Source: Streptomyces radicis | GTDB lineage: Bacteria; Actinomycetota; Actinomycetes; Streptomycetales; Streptomycetaceae | DNA: 64,000 nt | Direction of reading: 5' to 3' | Assembly (NCBI RefSeq): GCF_003626575.1 | Contig: NZ_RBDY01000022.1 | Span: forward strand, 1-64,000 | Shown here: piece after piece, positions 52,734 to 61,932 of the stretch | Layout: the number at the start of each line of letters is the position of its first letter | Numbering within the stretch: position 1 is the stretch's first letter | Made by a program: the position numbers and the translations under genes | The notes under the pieces: generated by a model | What the model was told of the DNA's origin: nothing | Seen by the model: the letters and a program-made list of their open reading frames with translations, nothing else | The model's database searches: none

Positions 52734-55709
52734 GTGCCCACGAGCCCGAACGCCCCCGCCCGTCTCGCCGCCCTCGGCGGCTGCGCCGCCGTCTTCCTCC
52801 CGGCCGACCCGCCCCGCGCCTCCCGCGTCGCCTTCTGGCGCCCCGACGGCGCACCACCCGTGCCGGGCGAGGAGCCGAACGAGGAGCTGACCGTCGCGCT
52901 CCCCGACCCGGACGACCCGGACCGTCCCGACGACCCTGACCACCCCGGCGCCGCCGCCCGCCCCGTCACCACGCGGACCGTGCCCGCCGTCGCCCTCCCC
53001 GTGGCCGAGGCGCTGCCCGTGCTGACCCGGGCCCGCGCCGCGGGGTCGGGGGCCGACGCCGCCGCGGCCCACTGGGGCGCCGCCGCCGTGCTCGCCCTCC
53101 AACTCGCCGCGCGCGGACGGCTCCTGCCCGGGCTCAGCGCGGCCGACCACGACGCCTGGCGGCTCGGCCCCCTGGACGCCGCCGACGCCGAGCGGCTGCG
53201 CGCCCTCGCCGACGCCATGCCCCCGCACGCCAGGGCCGTTCCCCTGCCCGAGCCCGGCGAGGACGGCGGGCCGCTGCTTCCGGCCGCCGCCGCGCTGCTG
53301 CGCGCGTTCCTCGACGCCGTCGCCGACGGACTGCCGCGCACCCCGGCCGCCGCGCTCGCCGCGGACGGCCCCGCCTTCGCCGCGAGGGCGCCACAGCGGC
53401 TGCCGCGGCAGCGGCCCTGGGCCCAGGCGGTGGCCGCAGGGCACGACGCGGGGGTCCGCGTCTCGCTGCGCGTCGAGGTCGGGGGGCTCGGCGGCCCCGC
53501 GCCGGTGTTCCGCGCCGTGGTCCAGCTGCACAGCCTCGGCGACCCCGCCGTCCTCGCCGACGCCGCCGACGTGTGGTCGGGCGGCTCGCCCGCGGCGGAC
53601 GCCTTCGGGCCGCGCGCCCGCGCCGACGCGCTGCTGGCGCTGCGCCGCGCGGCGGCGGCGTGGGAGCCGCTGACGCCCCTGCTCTCCGCCGCCGTCCCCG
53701 ACGCGGTCGAGCTGGCCGACGAGGAGATCGGCGAGCTGCTCGGCGCCCCGGTCGCCCGTGCGCTCGGCGCGGCGGGCGTCCAGGTGCACTGGCCCAGGGA
53801 GCTGATCCGCGGACTGACCGCGCGGGCCGAGGTCGGCGGCGACGAGCGGCGGGCGGAACGGCCAGGGTCGGCGTTGCCCTCGCTGCTCTCCCCCGGCGCA
53901 CTGCTCGGCTTCAACTGGCGCTTCGCGCTCGGCGGCGCCGAGCTGAGCCGCGCGGACCTCGACCGGATCGCCGAGGCCGGGCGACCCGTGGTCAGGCTGC
54001 GCGACCAGTGGGTCCTGGTGGCGCCCGACGAGGTGCGCCGCGCGCTCGACCGGCAGGACGGCAAGCTGACGGCGCTCGACGCGCTCGGTGCCGCCCTCAC
54101 CGGCGCCGCCGAGGTCGAGGGCGAGCGCGTCGAGGTCACCACGACGGGCTGGCTGCGCGCCCTCCGGGACCGGCTGGCCGACCCCGAGGCGCCCGAGCCC
54201 GAACCGGTCGCCCAGCCCGCCGCGTTGAACGCCACGCTGCGCGACTACCAGCTGCGCGGCCTCACCTGGCTGCACCGCATGGCCTCCCTCGGCCTCGGCG
54301 GCTGCCTGGCGGACGACATGGGCCTCGGCAAGACGATCACCCTGATCGCGCTCCACCTGCACCGGCAGGCCGCGCCCGCCACCGCGGGGCCGACGCTCGT
54401 GGTCTGCCCGGCCTCGCTGCTCGGCAACTGGCAGCGCGAGATCGGGGCGTTCGCGCCCGGCACCCCCGTGCGCCGCCACCACGGCGCGGCGCGGGACCTG
54501 GCCGACCTCGCCGAGGGCGAGTTCGTGCTGACCACCTATGGAACGATGCGCCGCGACGCCGCCCTGCTGGCCTCGGCCGCGGACTGGGGCCTGGTGGTGG
54601 CCGACGAGGCGCAGCACGTGAAGAATCCGTTCTCCGCCACCGCGAGGCAGCTGCGGACGATCCAAGGAAGGGCGCGCGTGGCGCTCACCGGCACCCCCGT
54701 CGAGAACAACCTCTCGGAGCTGTGGTCAGTCCTCGACTGGACCACCCCCGGGCTGCTCGGACGCCTCCCCGACTTCCGCGCGCGCTGGGCCGACGCCGTC
54801 GAGGGCGGCACCGACCCCGCCGCGGCCGAGCGGCTGTCCCGGCTGATCCGCCCGTTCCTGCTGCGCCGCCGCAAGTCCGACCCCGGCATCGCGCCCGAGC
54901 TGCCGCCCAAGACCGAGACGGACCTGGCGGTCGCGCTCACCGTGGAGCAGGCGGGGCTCTACGAGGCCGCGGTGCGCGAGGGCCTCGCCGCCGTCGCCGA
55001 GGCGGACGGGGTCGCGCGCCGCGGCCGGGTGCTCGGGCTCCTCACGTCGCTCAAGCAGATCTGCAACCACCCGGCGCAGTACCTCAAGGAGGAGCACCTC
55101 AAGGAGGAGCACTCCGCGCCGGGGAAGCGCGGCGAGGAGCGCGAAGGGCCGCGGCTCGGCGGCCGTTCGGGCAAGCTCGAGCTGTTCGACGAGCTGCTCG
55201 ACGCGATCCTGGCCGAGGGCGCGAGCGTGCTGGTGTTCACGCAGTACGTGCGGATGGCGCGGCTGCTCGAGGCGCACCTGACCGACCGGGGCGTGGCCAC
55301 CCTGCTGCTGCACGGCGGGACGCCGGTGGCGCGGCGCGATGAGATGGTCAGGGCGTTCTCCGCCGGTGAGGTGCCGGTGTTCCTGCTGTCGCTCAAGGCG
55401 GCGGGCACCGGGCTCAACCTCACCCGCGCCGAGCACGTGGTCCACTTCGACCGCTGGTGGAACCCCGCCGTCGAGGCCCAGGCCACCGACCGCGCGTATC
55501 GCATCGGTCAGGACCGGCCCGTTCAGGTGCACCGGCTGATCGCCGAGGGCACGATCGAGGATCGGATCGCAACGCTCCTTGAACGGAAGCGCGCCCTCGC
55601 CGACTCGGTGCTGGGCTCGGGTGAGTCCGCCCTCACCGAGCTGTCCGACGCCGAGCTCGCCGACCTCGTGACGCTGCGCGGGGCCGAGCGCCTGGGGAGC
55701 GAGCGATGA
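52734..55709 (+). CDS. SNF2-family DNA-dependent ATPase (SWI2/SNF2 helicase-like)
   Basis: The 991-residue protein has a ~490-residue N-terminal region (bacterial SNF2-associated type) followed by the SNF2 motor: motif I DDMGLGKT (Lys533), motif II DEAQH (Asp624), motif III ALTGTPVENNLSELW, and motif VI DRAYRIGQDRPVQVHRLI near the C-terminus. A 15-bp direct duplication gives LKEEHLKEEH between the two RecA lobes. The GTG at 52734 has GAGGAG 14 bases upstream, rather far. It overlaps the SWIM gene (ATGA). These two genes form a conserved pair in actinomycetes; bacterial SNF2 proteins (HepA/RapA type) remodel nucleoprotein complexes, but the role of this pair is unknown. Confidence 0.93.
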   Translation: MPTSPNAPARLAALGGCAAVFLPADPPRASRVAFWRPDGAPPVPGEEPNEELTVALPDPDDPDRPDDPDHPGAAARPVTTRTVPAVALPVAEALPVLTRARAAGSGADAAAAHWGAAAVLALQLAARGRLLPGLSAADHDAWRLGPLDAADAERLRALADAMPPHARAVPLPEPGEDGGPLLPAAAALLRAFLDAVADGLPRTPAAALAADGPAFAARAPQRLPRQRPWAQAVAAGHDAGVRVSLRVEVGGLGGPAPVFRAVVQLHSLGDPAVLADAADVWSGGSPAADAFGPRARADALLALRRAAAAWEPLTPLLSAAVPDAVELADEEIGELLGAPVARALGAAGVQVHWPRELIRGLTARAEVGGDERRAERPGSALPSLLSPGALLGFNWRFALGGAELSRADLDRIAEAGRPVVRLRDQWVLVAPDEVRRALDRQDGKLTALDALGAALTGAAEVEGERVEVTTTGWLRALRDRLADPEAPEPEPVAQPAALNATLRDYQLRGLTWLHRMASLGLGGCLADDMGLGKTITLIALHLHRQAAPATAGPTLVVCPASLLGNWQREIGAFAPGTPVRRHHGAARDLADLAEGEFVLTTYGTMRRDAALLASAADWGLVVADEAQHVKNPFSATARQLRTIQGRARVALTGTPVENNLSELWSVLDWTTPGLLGRLPDFRARWADAVEGGTDPAAAERLSRLIRPFLLRRRKSDPGIAPELPPKTETDLAVALTVEQAGLYEAAVREGLAAVAEADGVARRGRVLGLLTSLKQICNHPAQYLKEEHLKEEHSAPGKRGEEREGPRLGGRSGKLELFDELLDAILAEGASVLVFTQYVRMARLLEAHLTDRGVATLLLHGGTPVARRDEMVRAFSAGEVPVFLLSLKAAGTGLNLTRAEHVVHFDRWWNPAVEAQATDRAYRIGQDRPVQVHRLIAEGTIEDRIATLLERKRALADSVLGSGESALTELSDAELADLVTLRGAERLGSER
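55083..55112 (+). repeat. 15-bp tandem duplication inside the SNF2 gene
   Basis: CTCAAGGAGGAGCAC occurs twice in a row, in frame, adding one LKEEH unit. It lies in the insertion between the two motor lobes, where length is variable. Confidence 0.85.
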
Positions 55710-57052
55710 GCGGAACGGTGGGCGGAACGGTCGGCGGGAACGCCGAGGACGAGCTGGTCTTCGAGGCCCTGCCGCCCGCGCGCGGCCGTGGGTTCGCCAC
55801 CACGTGGTGGGGGCGGAGCTGGCTCAAGGCCCTCGAGGACAGCGCGCTCGAGGGCGAACGGCTCAGGCAGGGCCGCAGGCACGCGAGGGCGGGCGCGGTC
55901 GGCGCCGTCTCGGTGCGGCCCGGGCGGCTGACCGCCGTGGTGCGGCAGGCTGACGGCACCCGGCTGCGCGCGGACGTGCTGCTGCGGCGGCTTTCGGCGC
56001 CCGAGTGGGACCGGCTGCTCGACGCGGCGACCGCGGAGGCCGGGCACATCGCCGCGCTGCTCGACCGGGAGATGCCGCCGCGGCTCGTGGAGGACGCGGA
56101 GCTGGCCGGCGTCGACCTGCTGCCCGGGGTGGGCGACCTCGACCCCGAGTGCGAGTGCGGCGAGTGGGACCACTGCACGCACACGGCGGCCGTGTGCTAT
56201 CACGTGGCGCGGCTGCTGGACGCCGACCCGTTCCTGTTGCTGCTCCTGCGGGGGCGCGCGGAGCGGGAGTTGACCGAGGAGTTGCAACGGCGCAGCGCGG
56301 CGCGCGCGGAAGGGGCTCACGCGCCTGGTCGCGCGCCCGCGCATGGGCGGGCGCCCGCGGGCGAGCCGGCGGCCGAGGTGTACGGGCGGCGCGCGGCGCC
56401 GCCGTTGCCGCCTCCCCCGCCGCTGGTCACCGAGCCAGGCACCGGGCCCGCGCTGCGCGGCGGCACCCCGCCCGCGCCCGGACTCGACGTCGAGGCGCTG
56501 GAGTTCCTGGTGGCGGACGCCGCGCGGCGGGCCGCGCGGATGCTGGCCGAGGCGCTGGCGCCGCGGCATGCGACGACGACGCCCGCCGCGCCGCTGACCG
56601 AGGCCGATGACGCGGTCAGGATGGTGGCGACGGGTCGGCCGCCGGGCGGGATCGCGGCGCGCCTGGCGCGCGCCCGGGGGCGCGGGGCACGGGAGTTCGC
56701 GACGGCGGTGCGCGCGTGGGAGGTGGGCGGCCCCGCGGGGCTCGCGGCGTGGGACGAGGAGGCCGCGCCCGCGTCGGCGCGCGCCCGCGCGCAGCTGACC
56801 GACGCCTGGACGGCCGCCGACGCGCGCCCCGCCCTGCGGGCCACCGGCAACCGCTGGACCGTCGTGGGCGAGGGGGCGCAGCTGCGCTGCGCGGCGGACG
56901 GCCTGTGGTGGCCGTTCACGAGGGACGGCGGGCGCTGGTGGCCCGCGGGGCCCGGGGAGGCGGACCCCGCCGCGGCCCTGGCCGCCGCACGGGCGGCCGG
57001 GCCGACGGCGGGCCCACCGAAGACGCCGAAGGCTCAGGAGCCCCCGGAGTGA
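55706..57052 (+). CDS. SWIM zinc-finger protein, partner of the SNF2 ATPase
   Basis: The 448-residue protein opens with a conserved FATTWWGRSWLKALED block. It carries a SWIM zinc finger (CxCx(n)CxH: CECGEWDHCTHTAAVCYH, about residues 152-169), a motif for DNA or protein binding in SWI2/SNF2 and MuDR-type proteins. The C-terminal half is low-complexity Ala/Pro/Arg-rich except for a conserved end (TGNRWTVVGEGAQLRCAADGLWWPF). The ATGA overlap with the SNF2 gene indicates a stoichiometric partner. Its stop lies only 7 bp from the convergent SGNH gene, so transcription must end inside that gene or be read through. Confidence 0.88.
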   Translation: MSGTVGGTVGGNAEDELVFEALPPARGRGFATTWWGRSWLKALEDSALEGERLRQGRRHARAGAVGAVSVRPGRLTAVVRQADGTRLRADVLLRRLSAPEWDRLLDAATAEAGHIAALLDREMPPRLVEDAELAGVDLLPGVGDLDPECECGEWDHCTHTAAVCYHVARLLDADPFLLLLLRGRAERELTEELQRRSAARAEGAHAPGRAPAHGRAPAGEPAAEVYGRRAAPPLPPPPPLVTEPGTGPALRGGTPPAPGLDVEALEFLVADAARRAARMLAEALAPRHATTTPAAPLTEADDAVRMVATGRPPGGIAARLARARGRGAREFATAVRAWEVGGPAGLAAWDEEAAPASARARAQLTDAWTAADARPALRATGNRWTVVGEGAQLRCAADGLWWPFTRDGGRWWPAGPGEADPAAALAAARAAGPTAGPPKTPKAQEPPE

Positions 57053-57059
57053 GGCGATG

Positions 57060-57863
57060 TCAGGCCAGCGACTCCATCACCGCGTAGTAACCGCCCGACT
57101 GCCCGGCGGCGTTGGGGTGGTAGGAGTCGACGACCGGCAGCGTCGTGCTGTTGAGCCACTCGTCGCCCGAGCAGATCTCGTGCCCGGTGAACGCGGGCCG
57201 CACGTCGCCGTACGCGAAGCCGTGGCCCGCCGCCGCCGCGCTGGTGACGTCGTGCAGCGCGTCCGCGGCGCTGTTGATGGCGGCCCGTGACTCCTCGCTG
57301 ATGCCGAAGGCGCAGTCGCCGTCGAGCTGGTAGATGCGCGGGTAACCGAGCACGACCACCTGGGCGTTGGGGGCACCGCCGCTGATCGCGCCGTATACGG
57401 TGTCCAGCCGCCCGGGCAGTTCGGCGTCGATGAACGACGTGGCGGTGCCCACCGCGGACAGGCAGGCGTCGGTGCCCTGGAGCACACAGGTCGTCATCAC
57501 GTCGGCGAACCCGGCGTCGTTGCCGCCGATGCTGATGCTGACGAGGGTGGTCGCCGCGTCGAGCGACCCGAGCTGGCTGTCGAGGACGTCGGCGGTGGTC
57601 GCGCCGGAGCAGGCGGGGAAGGCGAACGATGTGGGGGCGTTCGCCGCGGCCCAGAGCTCCGGGTAGGCGACGGTGCTGCGGCGGCAGTCGCCGCTCGCCT
57701 CGTCGTAGCTTCCGGCACCGACGCCGGAGGAGTAGGAATCGCCCAGGGCCACATAGTCGACGGCGGCGGCCTCCTGGGCCGTTGCCGACGCGGGGCCGAG
57801 GGCGGACACGCCGATGGCGACGGCCGCGGTGGCGGCCAGCGCCAAGGAGCGGCGCAGCTTCAT
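57060..57863 (-). CDS. Secreted SGNH (GDSL-type) hydrolase
   Basis: The 267-residue precursor has a signal peptide (MKLRRSLALAATAAVAIGVSALGPASATA) and is exported. The catalytic Ser43 lies in GDSYSSG, the oxyanion residues in SIGGND, and the catalytic His249 in DSYHPN. Six Cys residues fit the three disulfides seen in Streptomyces extracellular esterases/lipases of this type. Substrate is likely an acyl ester; specificity is unknown. GGGAGA lies about five bases before the ATG. It is a single gene. Confidence 0.92.
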   Translation of the reverse strand: MKLRRSLALAATAAVAIGVSALGPASATAQEAAAVDYVALGDSYSSGVGAGSYDEASGDCRRSTVAYPELWAAANAPTSFAFPACSGATTADVLDSQLGSLDAATTLVSISIGGNDAGFADVMTTCVLQGTDACLSAVGTATSFIDAELPGRLDTVYGAISGGAPNAQVVVLGYPRIYQLDGDCAFGISEESRAAINSAADALHDVTSAAAAGHGFAYGDVRPAFTGHEICSGDEWLNSTTLPVVDSYHPNAAGQSGGYYAVMESLA

Positions 57864-58128
57864 GGATTCTCCCGTTGAGGTTGGGGGGACTGGTGATGCA
57901 AAGGGCGCCTTACCCCCGGCAAGTTATGTCCATGCCAAGAGCGTTACGGATTCATGAACGAGAACGACGGGGCGCGGACGAGGTGTCGGCCCCCCCCCCC
58001 CCGTCGCGCCCTCGGCTTTCAGAAGGGGTTGTCCGAAGCCGCGTACCGATCTAGCGTGATCGAACAACGGGGCACAGATATCAACATCGAAGAAGCCCCC
58101 GCTCGCTCCCGCACGCCAGAGGAGATCC
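57864..58128. promoter_or_regulatory. Divergent region between SGNH hydrolase and beta-galactosidase
   Basis: These 265 bp hold the promoters of two divergent genes. For the beta-galactosidase, TTGTCC (58029-58034), a 17-bp spacer and TAGCGT (58052-58057) form a plausible promoter, giving a leader of about 65 bases. A run of 13 C (57990-58002) lies upstream of it. No recognisable sugar-repressor palindrome was found. Confidence 0.5.
57990..58002 (+). repeat. Homopolymer run of 13 C
   Basis: Thirteen consecutive C residues lie about 27 bp upstream of the probable -35 of the beta-galactosidase gene. Such runs are prone to slippage and to sequencing error. Confidence 0.8.
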
Positions 58129-61071
58129 ATGGACACCCGGCCCGAGGACGCCCGGCTCCCCTACTACGAGGACCCGTCCCCCGGCAGCGGGACGCTGCCC
58201 GCCCGCGCCTGGTACGCCACTTCCGACGCCGCCCGGCTCTCCCTCGACGGCCCCTGGGCGTTCCGCCTGTCCGCCACCGCCGAGGGCGCCGACACCGCCT
58301 TCACCCAGGACGGGGCCGACACCACGGACTGGCAGGAGGTCACCGTGCCGGGCCACTGGGTCCTCCAGGGCCATGGCGCGCCCGCCTACACCAACGTCCG
58401 CTACCCCTTCCCGATCGACCCGCCCCGCGTCCCGACCGAGAACCCCACGGGGGACCACCGCCGCGTCTTCGACCTGCCCGAGCGGTGGCCCACCGACGGC
58501 GAGGCCGTCCTGCGCTTCGACGGCGTGGAGTCCTGCGCCCGCGTCTGGCTCAACGGCCGCGAGCTCGGCACGTTCCAAGGCAGCCGCCTGCCCCACGAGT
58601 TCGCCGTCGGCGACCTCCTGCGCCGCGAGGGCAACGTCCTGGCCGTCCGCGTCCACCAGTGGTCCGCCGGCAGCTACCTCGAGGACCAGGACATGTGGTG
58701 GCTGCCCGGCATCTTCCGCGACGTGACCCTCCTGCACCGCCCCGAGCAGGCCGCCGCCGACTTCTTCGTGCACGCCGGATACGACCACACCACAGGCCAG
58801 GGCACCCTCCGCGTCGACTGCGTCCCCGGCGGCCGGGTCACCGTCCCCGAACTCGGCCTTGACCTGCCCACCGGCGAGGAACGCTCCCTGCCCGTCGAGC
58901 CCTGGACCGCCGAGACCCCACGCCTCTACCAGGCCGAGCTGGCCACCGAGGGCGAACGCATCCCCCTGCGCGTCGGCTTCCGCACCCTCACCCTCGAGGA
59001 CGGCCTCTTCAAGGCCAACGGCCGCCGCGTCCTCTTCCGCGGCGTCAACCGCCACGAGTTCCACCCGGAGACCGGCCGCGCCCTCGACCTGGAGACCATG
59101 CGGCGCGACATCCTCCTGATGAAACAGCACAACATCAACGCCGTCCGCACCAGCCACTACCCCCCGCACCCCGCCTTCCTCGACCTCTGCGACGAGCTCG
59201 GCCTGTGGGTCATCGACGAGTGCGACCTGGAGACCCACGGCTTCTGCGAGCTGGAGGACTGGCGCGGCAACCCCGTGGCCGACGACCGCTTCACCCCCGC
59301 CCTGCTGGACCGCGCCCGGCGCATGGTCGAGCGCGACAAGAACCACCCCTCGGTCGTCATCTGGTCCCTGGGCAACGAGTGCGGCTCCGGCCCAGGACTC
59401 GGCGTGATGAGCGCGTGGATCCGCGAACGCGACCCCTCACGCGCCGTGCACTACGAGAACGACCGCGCGTACCCCGACAGCGACTTCTACTCGCGGATGT
59501 ACGCCTCGCACGCCGAGGTCGAGCTGATCGGGCGGCGCGCCGAGGAGCCCCTGCCCGACCCGCGGGCGGACGCGCGCCGGCGCGCGCTCCCGTTCATCCT
59601 GTGCGAGTACGCCCACGCCATGGGCAACGGACCCGGCGGACTCAGCGATTACCAGCGGCTGTTCGAGACCCATGAGCGCCTCCAGGGCGGCTTCGTCTGG
59701 GAGTGGATCGACCACGGCCTGCCCAAGCGGACCGAGGACGGAAAGACCTACTTCGCCTACGGCGGCGACTTCGGCGAGGAACTCCACGACGGCAACTTCG
59801 TCTGCGACGGCCTTCTCTTCCCCGACCGCACCCCCTCCCCCGGGCTCGTCGAGTACAAGAAGGTCATCGAGCCCGTCCACATCACCGGCGACCCGGCGAA
59901 CGGCACGGTCACCCTCACCAACGGCCACGACTTCACCGACCTCTCCCACCTCACCTTCACCTGGACCTACGCCATCGAAGGCGAACACGTCGCCGAGGGG
60001 GAGTTGAAGGTACCGGCGCTCGCGCCCGGCGCGTCCGCCGAGCTCGCGCTCCCCGAGCACCCCGAGAGCGACCTGTCGGGCGAGGCCGTGTGGACCGTGC
60101 GCGCGACGCTGGCCAGGACCCTGCCCTGGGCCGCCGAGGGCCACCTCGTCGCCTGGGGCCAGCTGCCGGTCCCCGGCACCGCGACGCCCCCCGAGCGGCG
60201 GCGCGGCACGGGCGCGCTCGTCGCCCCGGCCCGCGCCGATGAGGGCATCGCGCTCGGCCCCGGCGTCTTCGACCCCGCGTCCGGCGCCCTCACCCGGCTC
60301 GGCGGCCTGGCCATCGACGCGCCCCCGCGCCTCGACGTGTGGCGCGCGCCGACCGACAACGACCTCGGCGCGCCCTGGCAGTCCGACGCGCGGCACGGCG
60401 TGCGCTGGCAGGAGATCGGCCTGCACCGGATGCGCCACCGCGTCGACGCCGTGGACGCCGACGGCGCGTCGCTGACCGTGCGCACCAGGGTCGCCCCCGC
60501 CGCGAGCGATCTGGGGCTGCTCACCGACTACCGCTGGACGGCGACCGAGGACGAGCTGCGGCTGACCGTCACGGTCACCCCCCAGGGCGACTGGCCCTGC
60601 CCGCTGCCGCGCCTCGGCCTGCTGCTCGGCCTGCCCGCCACGTTCGGGCAGGTCACCTGGTTCGGCGGCGGGCCAGGCGAGGCATACCCCGACACCCGCG
60701 CCGCCTCGGCACTCGGCCGCTACGAGCTCCCGGTGGACGCGATGCAGACGCCCTATGTCCGGCCCCAGGAGAACGGCGCCCGAGCGGACGTCCGTTGGGC
60801 CGAGCTCCGCACGGACGGCGGCACGGGCCTGCGGGTGACCGCGGATCCCGAGCCGTTCTGGCTGACGGCACGGCGCTGGACCAGCGGGCAGCTGCACGCC
60901 GCCGAGCACACGCCCGACCTGGTGCCGGGCGACACCGTGTGGGTCACCCTCGACCACGCCCAGCACGGCATCGGCAGCCAGTCCTGCGGCCCTGGCCCGC
61001 TGCCCCAGTACCACCTGAACGCCGCCCCGGCCCGCTTCTCGCTGGCGTTCTCCGAGGTGAAGGGGGCGTGA
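58129..61071 (+). CDS. lacZ: GH2 beta-galactosidase (LacZ type)
   Basis: The 980-residue cytoplasmic enzyme has the five-domain LacZ layout: N-terminal jelly roll (GHWVLQGHGAPAYTNVRYPFP), two immunoglobulin-like domains, a TIM barrel and a large C-terminal beta-sandwich (GIGSQSCGPGPLPQY). The acid/base is Glu417 in SLGNECGSG and the nucleophile Glu493 in LCEYAHAMGNG. RGVNRHEFHPETG and NAVRTSHYPPHPAF are conserved GH2 motifs. No signal peptide. The ATG at 58129 has GAGGAG five bases upstream. No transporter or repressor is adjacent, so the source of its substrate is unclear. Confidence 0.94.
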   Translation: MDTRPEDARLPYYEDPSPGSGTLPARAWYATSDAARLSLDGPWAFRLSATAEGADTAFTQDGADTTDWQEVTVPGHWVLQGHGAPAYTNVRYPFPIDPPRVPTENPTGDHRRVFDLPERWPTDGEAVLRFDGVESCARVWLNGRELGTFQGSRLPHEFAVGDLLRREGNVLAVRVHQWSAGSYLEDQDMWWLPGIFRDVTLLHRPEQAAADFFVHAGYDHTTGQGTLRVDCVPGGRVTVPELGLDLPTGEERSLPVEPWTAETPRLYQAELATEGERIPLRVGFRTLTLEDGLFKANGRRVLFRGVNRHEFHPETGRALDLETMRRDILLMKQHNINAVRTSHYPPHPAFLDLCDELGLWVIDECDLETHGFCELEDWRGNPVADDRFTPALLDRARRMVERDKNHPSVVIWSLGNECGSGPGLGVMSAWIRERDPSRAVHYENDRAYPDSDFYSRMYASHAEVELIGRRAEEPLPDPRADARRRALPFILCEYAHAMGNGPGGLSDYQRLFETHERLQGGFVWEWIDHGLPKRTEDGKTYFAYGGDFGEELHDGNFVCDGLLFPDRTPSPGLVEYKKVIEPVHITGDPANGTVTLTNGHDFTDLSHLTFTWTYAIEGEHVAEGELKVPALAPGASAELALPEHPESDLSGEAVWTVRATLARTLPWAAEGHLVAWGQLPVPGTATPPERRRGTGALVAPARADEGIALGPGVFDPASGALTRLGGLAIDAPPRLDVWRAPTDNDLGAPWQSDARHGVRWQEIGLHRMRHRVDAVDADGASLTVRTRVAPAASDLGLLTDYRWTATEDELRLTVTVTPQGDWPCPLPRLGLLLGLPATFGQVTWFGGGPGEAYPDTRAASALGRYELPVDAMQTPYVRPQENGARADVRWAELRTDGGTGLRVTADPEPFWLTARRWTSGQLHAAEHTPDLVPGDTVWVTLDHAQHGIGSQSCGPGPLPQYHLNAAPARFSLAFSEVKGA

Positions 61072-61075
61072 GGGA

Positions 61076-61111
61076 CGCCGTTCGGGCGGCCCCCCGGCCG
61101 CCCGAACGGCG
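61076..61111. terminator. Terminator between lacZ and the methyltransferase
   Basis: A perfect 16-bp stem (61076-61091 and 61096-61111) with a CCCC loop starts 4 bp after the lacZ stop and ends 8 bp before the convergent methyltransferase stop. It probably serves both directions. Confidence 0.85.
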
Positions 61112-61119
61112 AGCGTTCC

Positions 61120-61932
61120 TCAGCGCTTGACGCCGACCGCGCAGTAGAAGCCGAGGCCGCGCAGCATCGGGTCGTCGGGCACCGGCGCCTCGGGCGCCCA
61201 GAACGGCGGCTGCACCAGCCCCGGCGGGTCGATCAGGTCGAAGCCGTCGAAGAACGACAGGATCTCCGCCCTGCTCCGCAGCGTCAGCGTCGAGGTGGAG
61301 CCCCGGTAGACCTCGCCGACGGCGGCCAGCCGCTCGGGCGGGTGGAGGTCACGGGTGCCATGGCTGAGCACGAGGCAACTCCCGGGCGCCAGCGGCTCGG
61401 TGAGCGCCTGGACCAGGCCCTTGGGGTCGGCGGAGTCGTCGATGAAGTGCAGGATCGCGACCAGCAGAAGGGCCACAGGCTGCTCGAAGTCGATCAGGTC
61501 GGCGATCGCCGGGTGTTCGATGACGGCCTTGGGGTCGCGCAGGTCGGCGAGGGCGAACGCGGCGTTCCCGTCGTTGACGAGCTTGGCTCCCGCGTAGGTG
61601 CTGACGATCGGGTCGTTGTCGACATAGGCGACGCGCACCTCGGGGTCGATCGCGCGGGCGATCTCATGGGTGTTGGGCGAGGTGGGTATGCCCGTGCCGA
61701 CATCGATGATCTGGCGTATGCCGCGCCGGGCGATGGCCTGGGTCGCCCGGTGCATGAAGCTCCGGTTCTCCCTGGCGGCGAGCCTGATGTCGGGGAGCAG
61801 CTCGATGACGCGCTCGGCCGCGGCCCTGTCCACCTCGTAGTTGTCCTGACCGCCGAGGTAGTAGTCGTACATCCGCGCCGGGTGCGCCCTGCTCGTGTCG
61901 ATCTGATCGGCCGAGAAGCCCTCTTCACTCAC
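61120..61932 (-). CDS. SAM-dependent methyltransferase (DUF574/Methyltransf_19 family)
   Basis: The 270-residue protein matches the actinobacterial Methyltransf_19 family (PF04672): opening IDTSRAHPARMYDYYLGGQDNYEVDR, SAM-binding QIIDVGTGIPTSPNTHEIA, acidic VAYVDNDPIVSTYA, and LLVAILHFIDD. The substrate is unknown for most of the family. The GTG at 61932 follows GGAGCAGG and overlaps the end of the DUF397 gene by eight bases, so it belongs to the XRE-DUF397 operon. A strong hairpin in the DUF397 tail lies just before its start and may tune its translation. Confidence 0.9.
   Translation of the reverse strand: MSEEGFSADQIDTSRAHPARMYDYYLGGQDNYEVDRAAAERVIELLPDIRLAARENRSFMHRATQAIARRGIRQIIDVGTGIPTSPNTHEIARAIDPEVRVAYVDNDPIVSTYAGAKLVNDGNAAFALADLRDPKAVIEHPAIADLIDFEQPVALLLVAILHFIDDSADPKGLVQALTEPLAPGSCLVLSHGTRDLHPPERLAAVGEVYRGSTSTLTLRSRAEILSFFDGFDLIDPPGLVQPPFWAPEAPVPDDPMLRGLGFYCAVGVKR

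Noticed and set aside
52734..57052. SNF2-SWIM pair considered as a DISARM-type or other known defence system
   Set aside because: No DISARM partners (methylase, DrmA/B/C types) or other known defence genes lie nearby. The pair is common in actinomycetes and not in a visible island.
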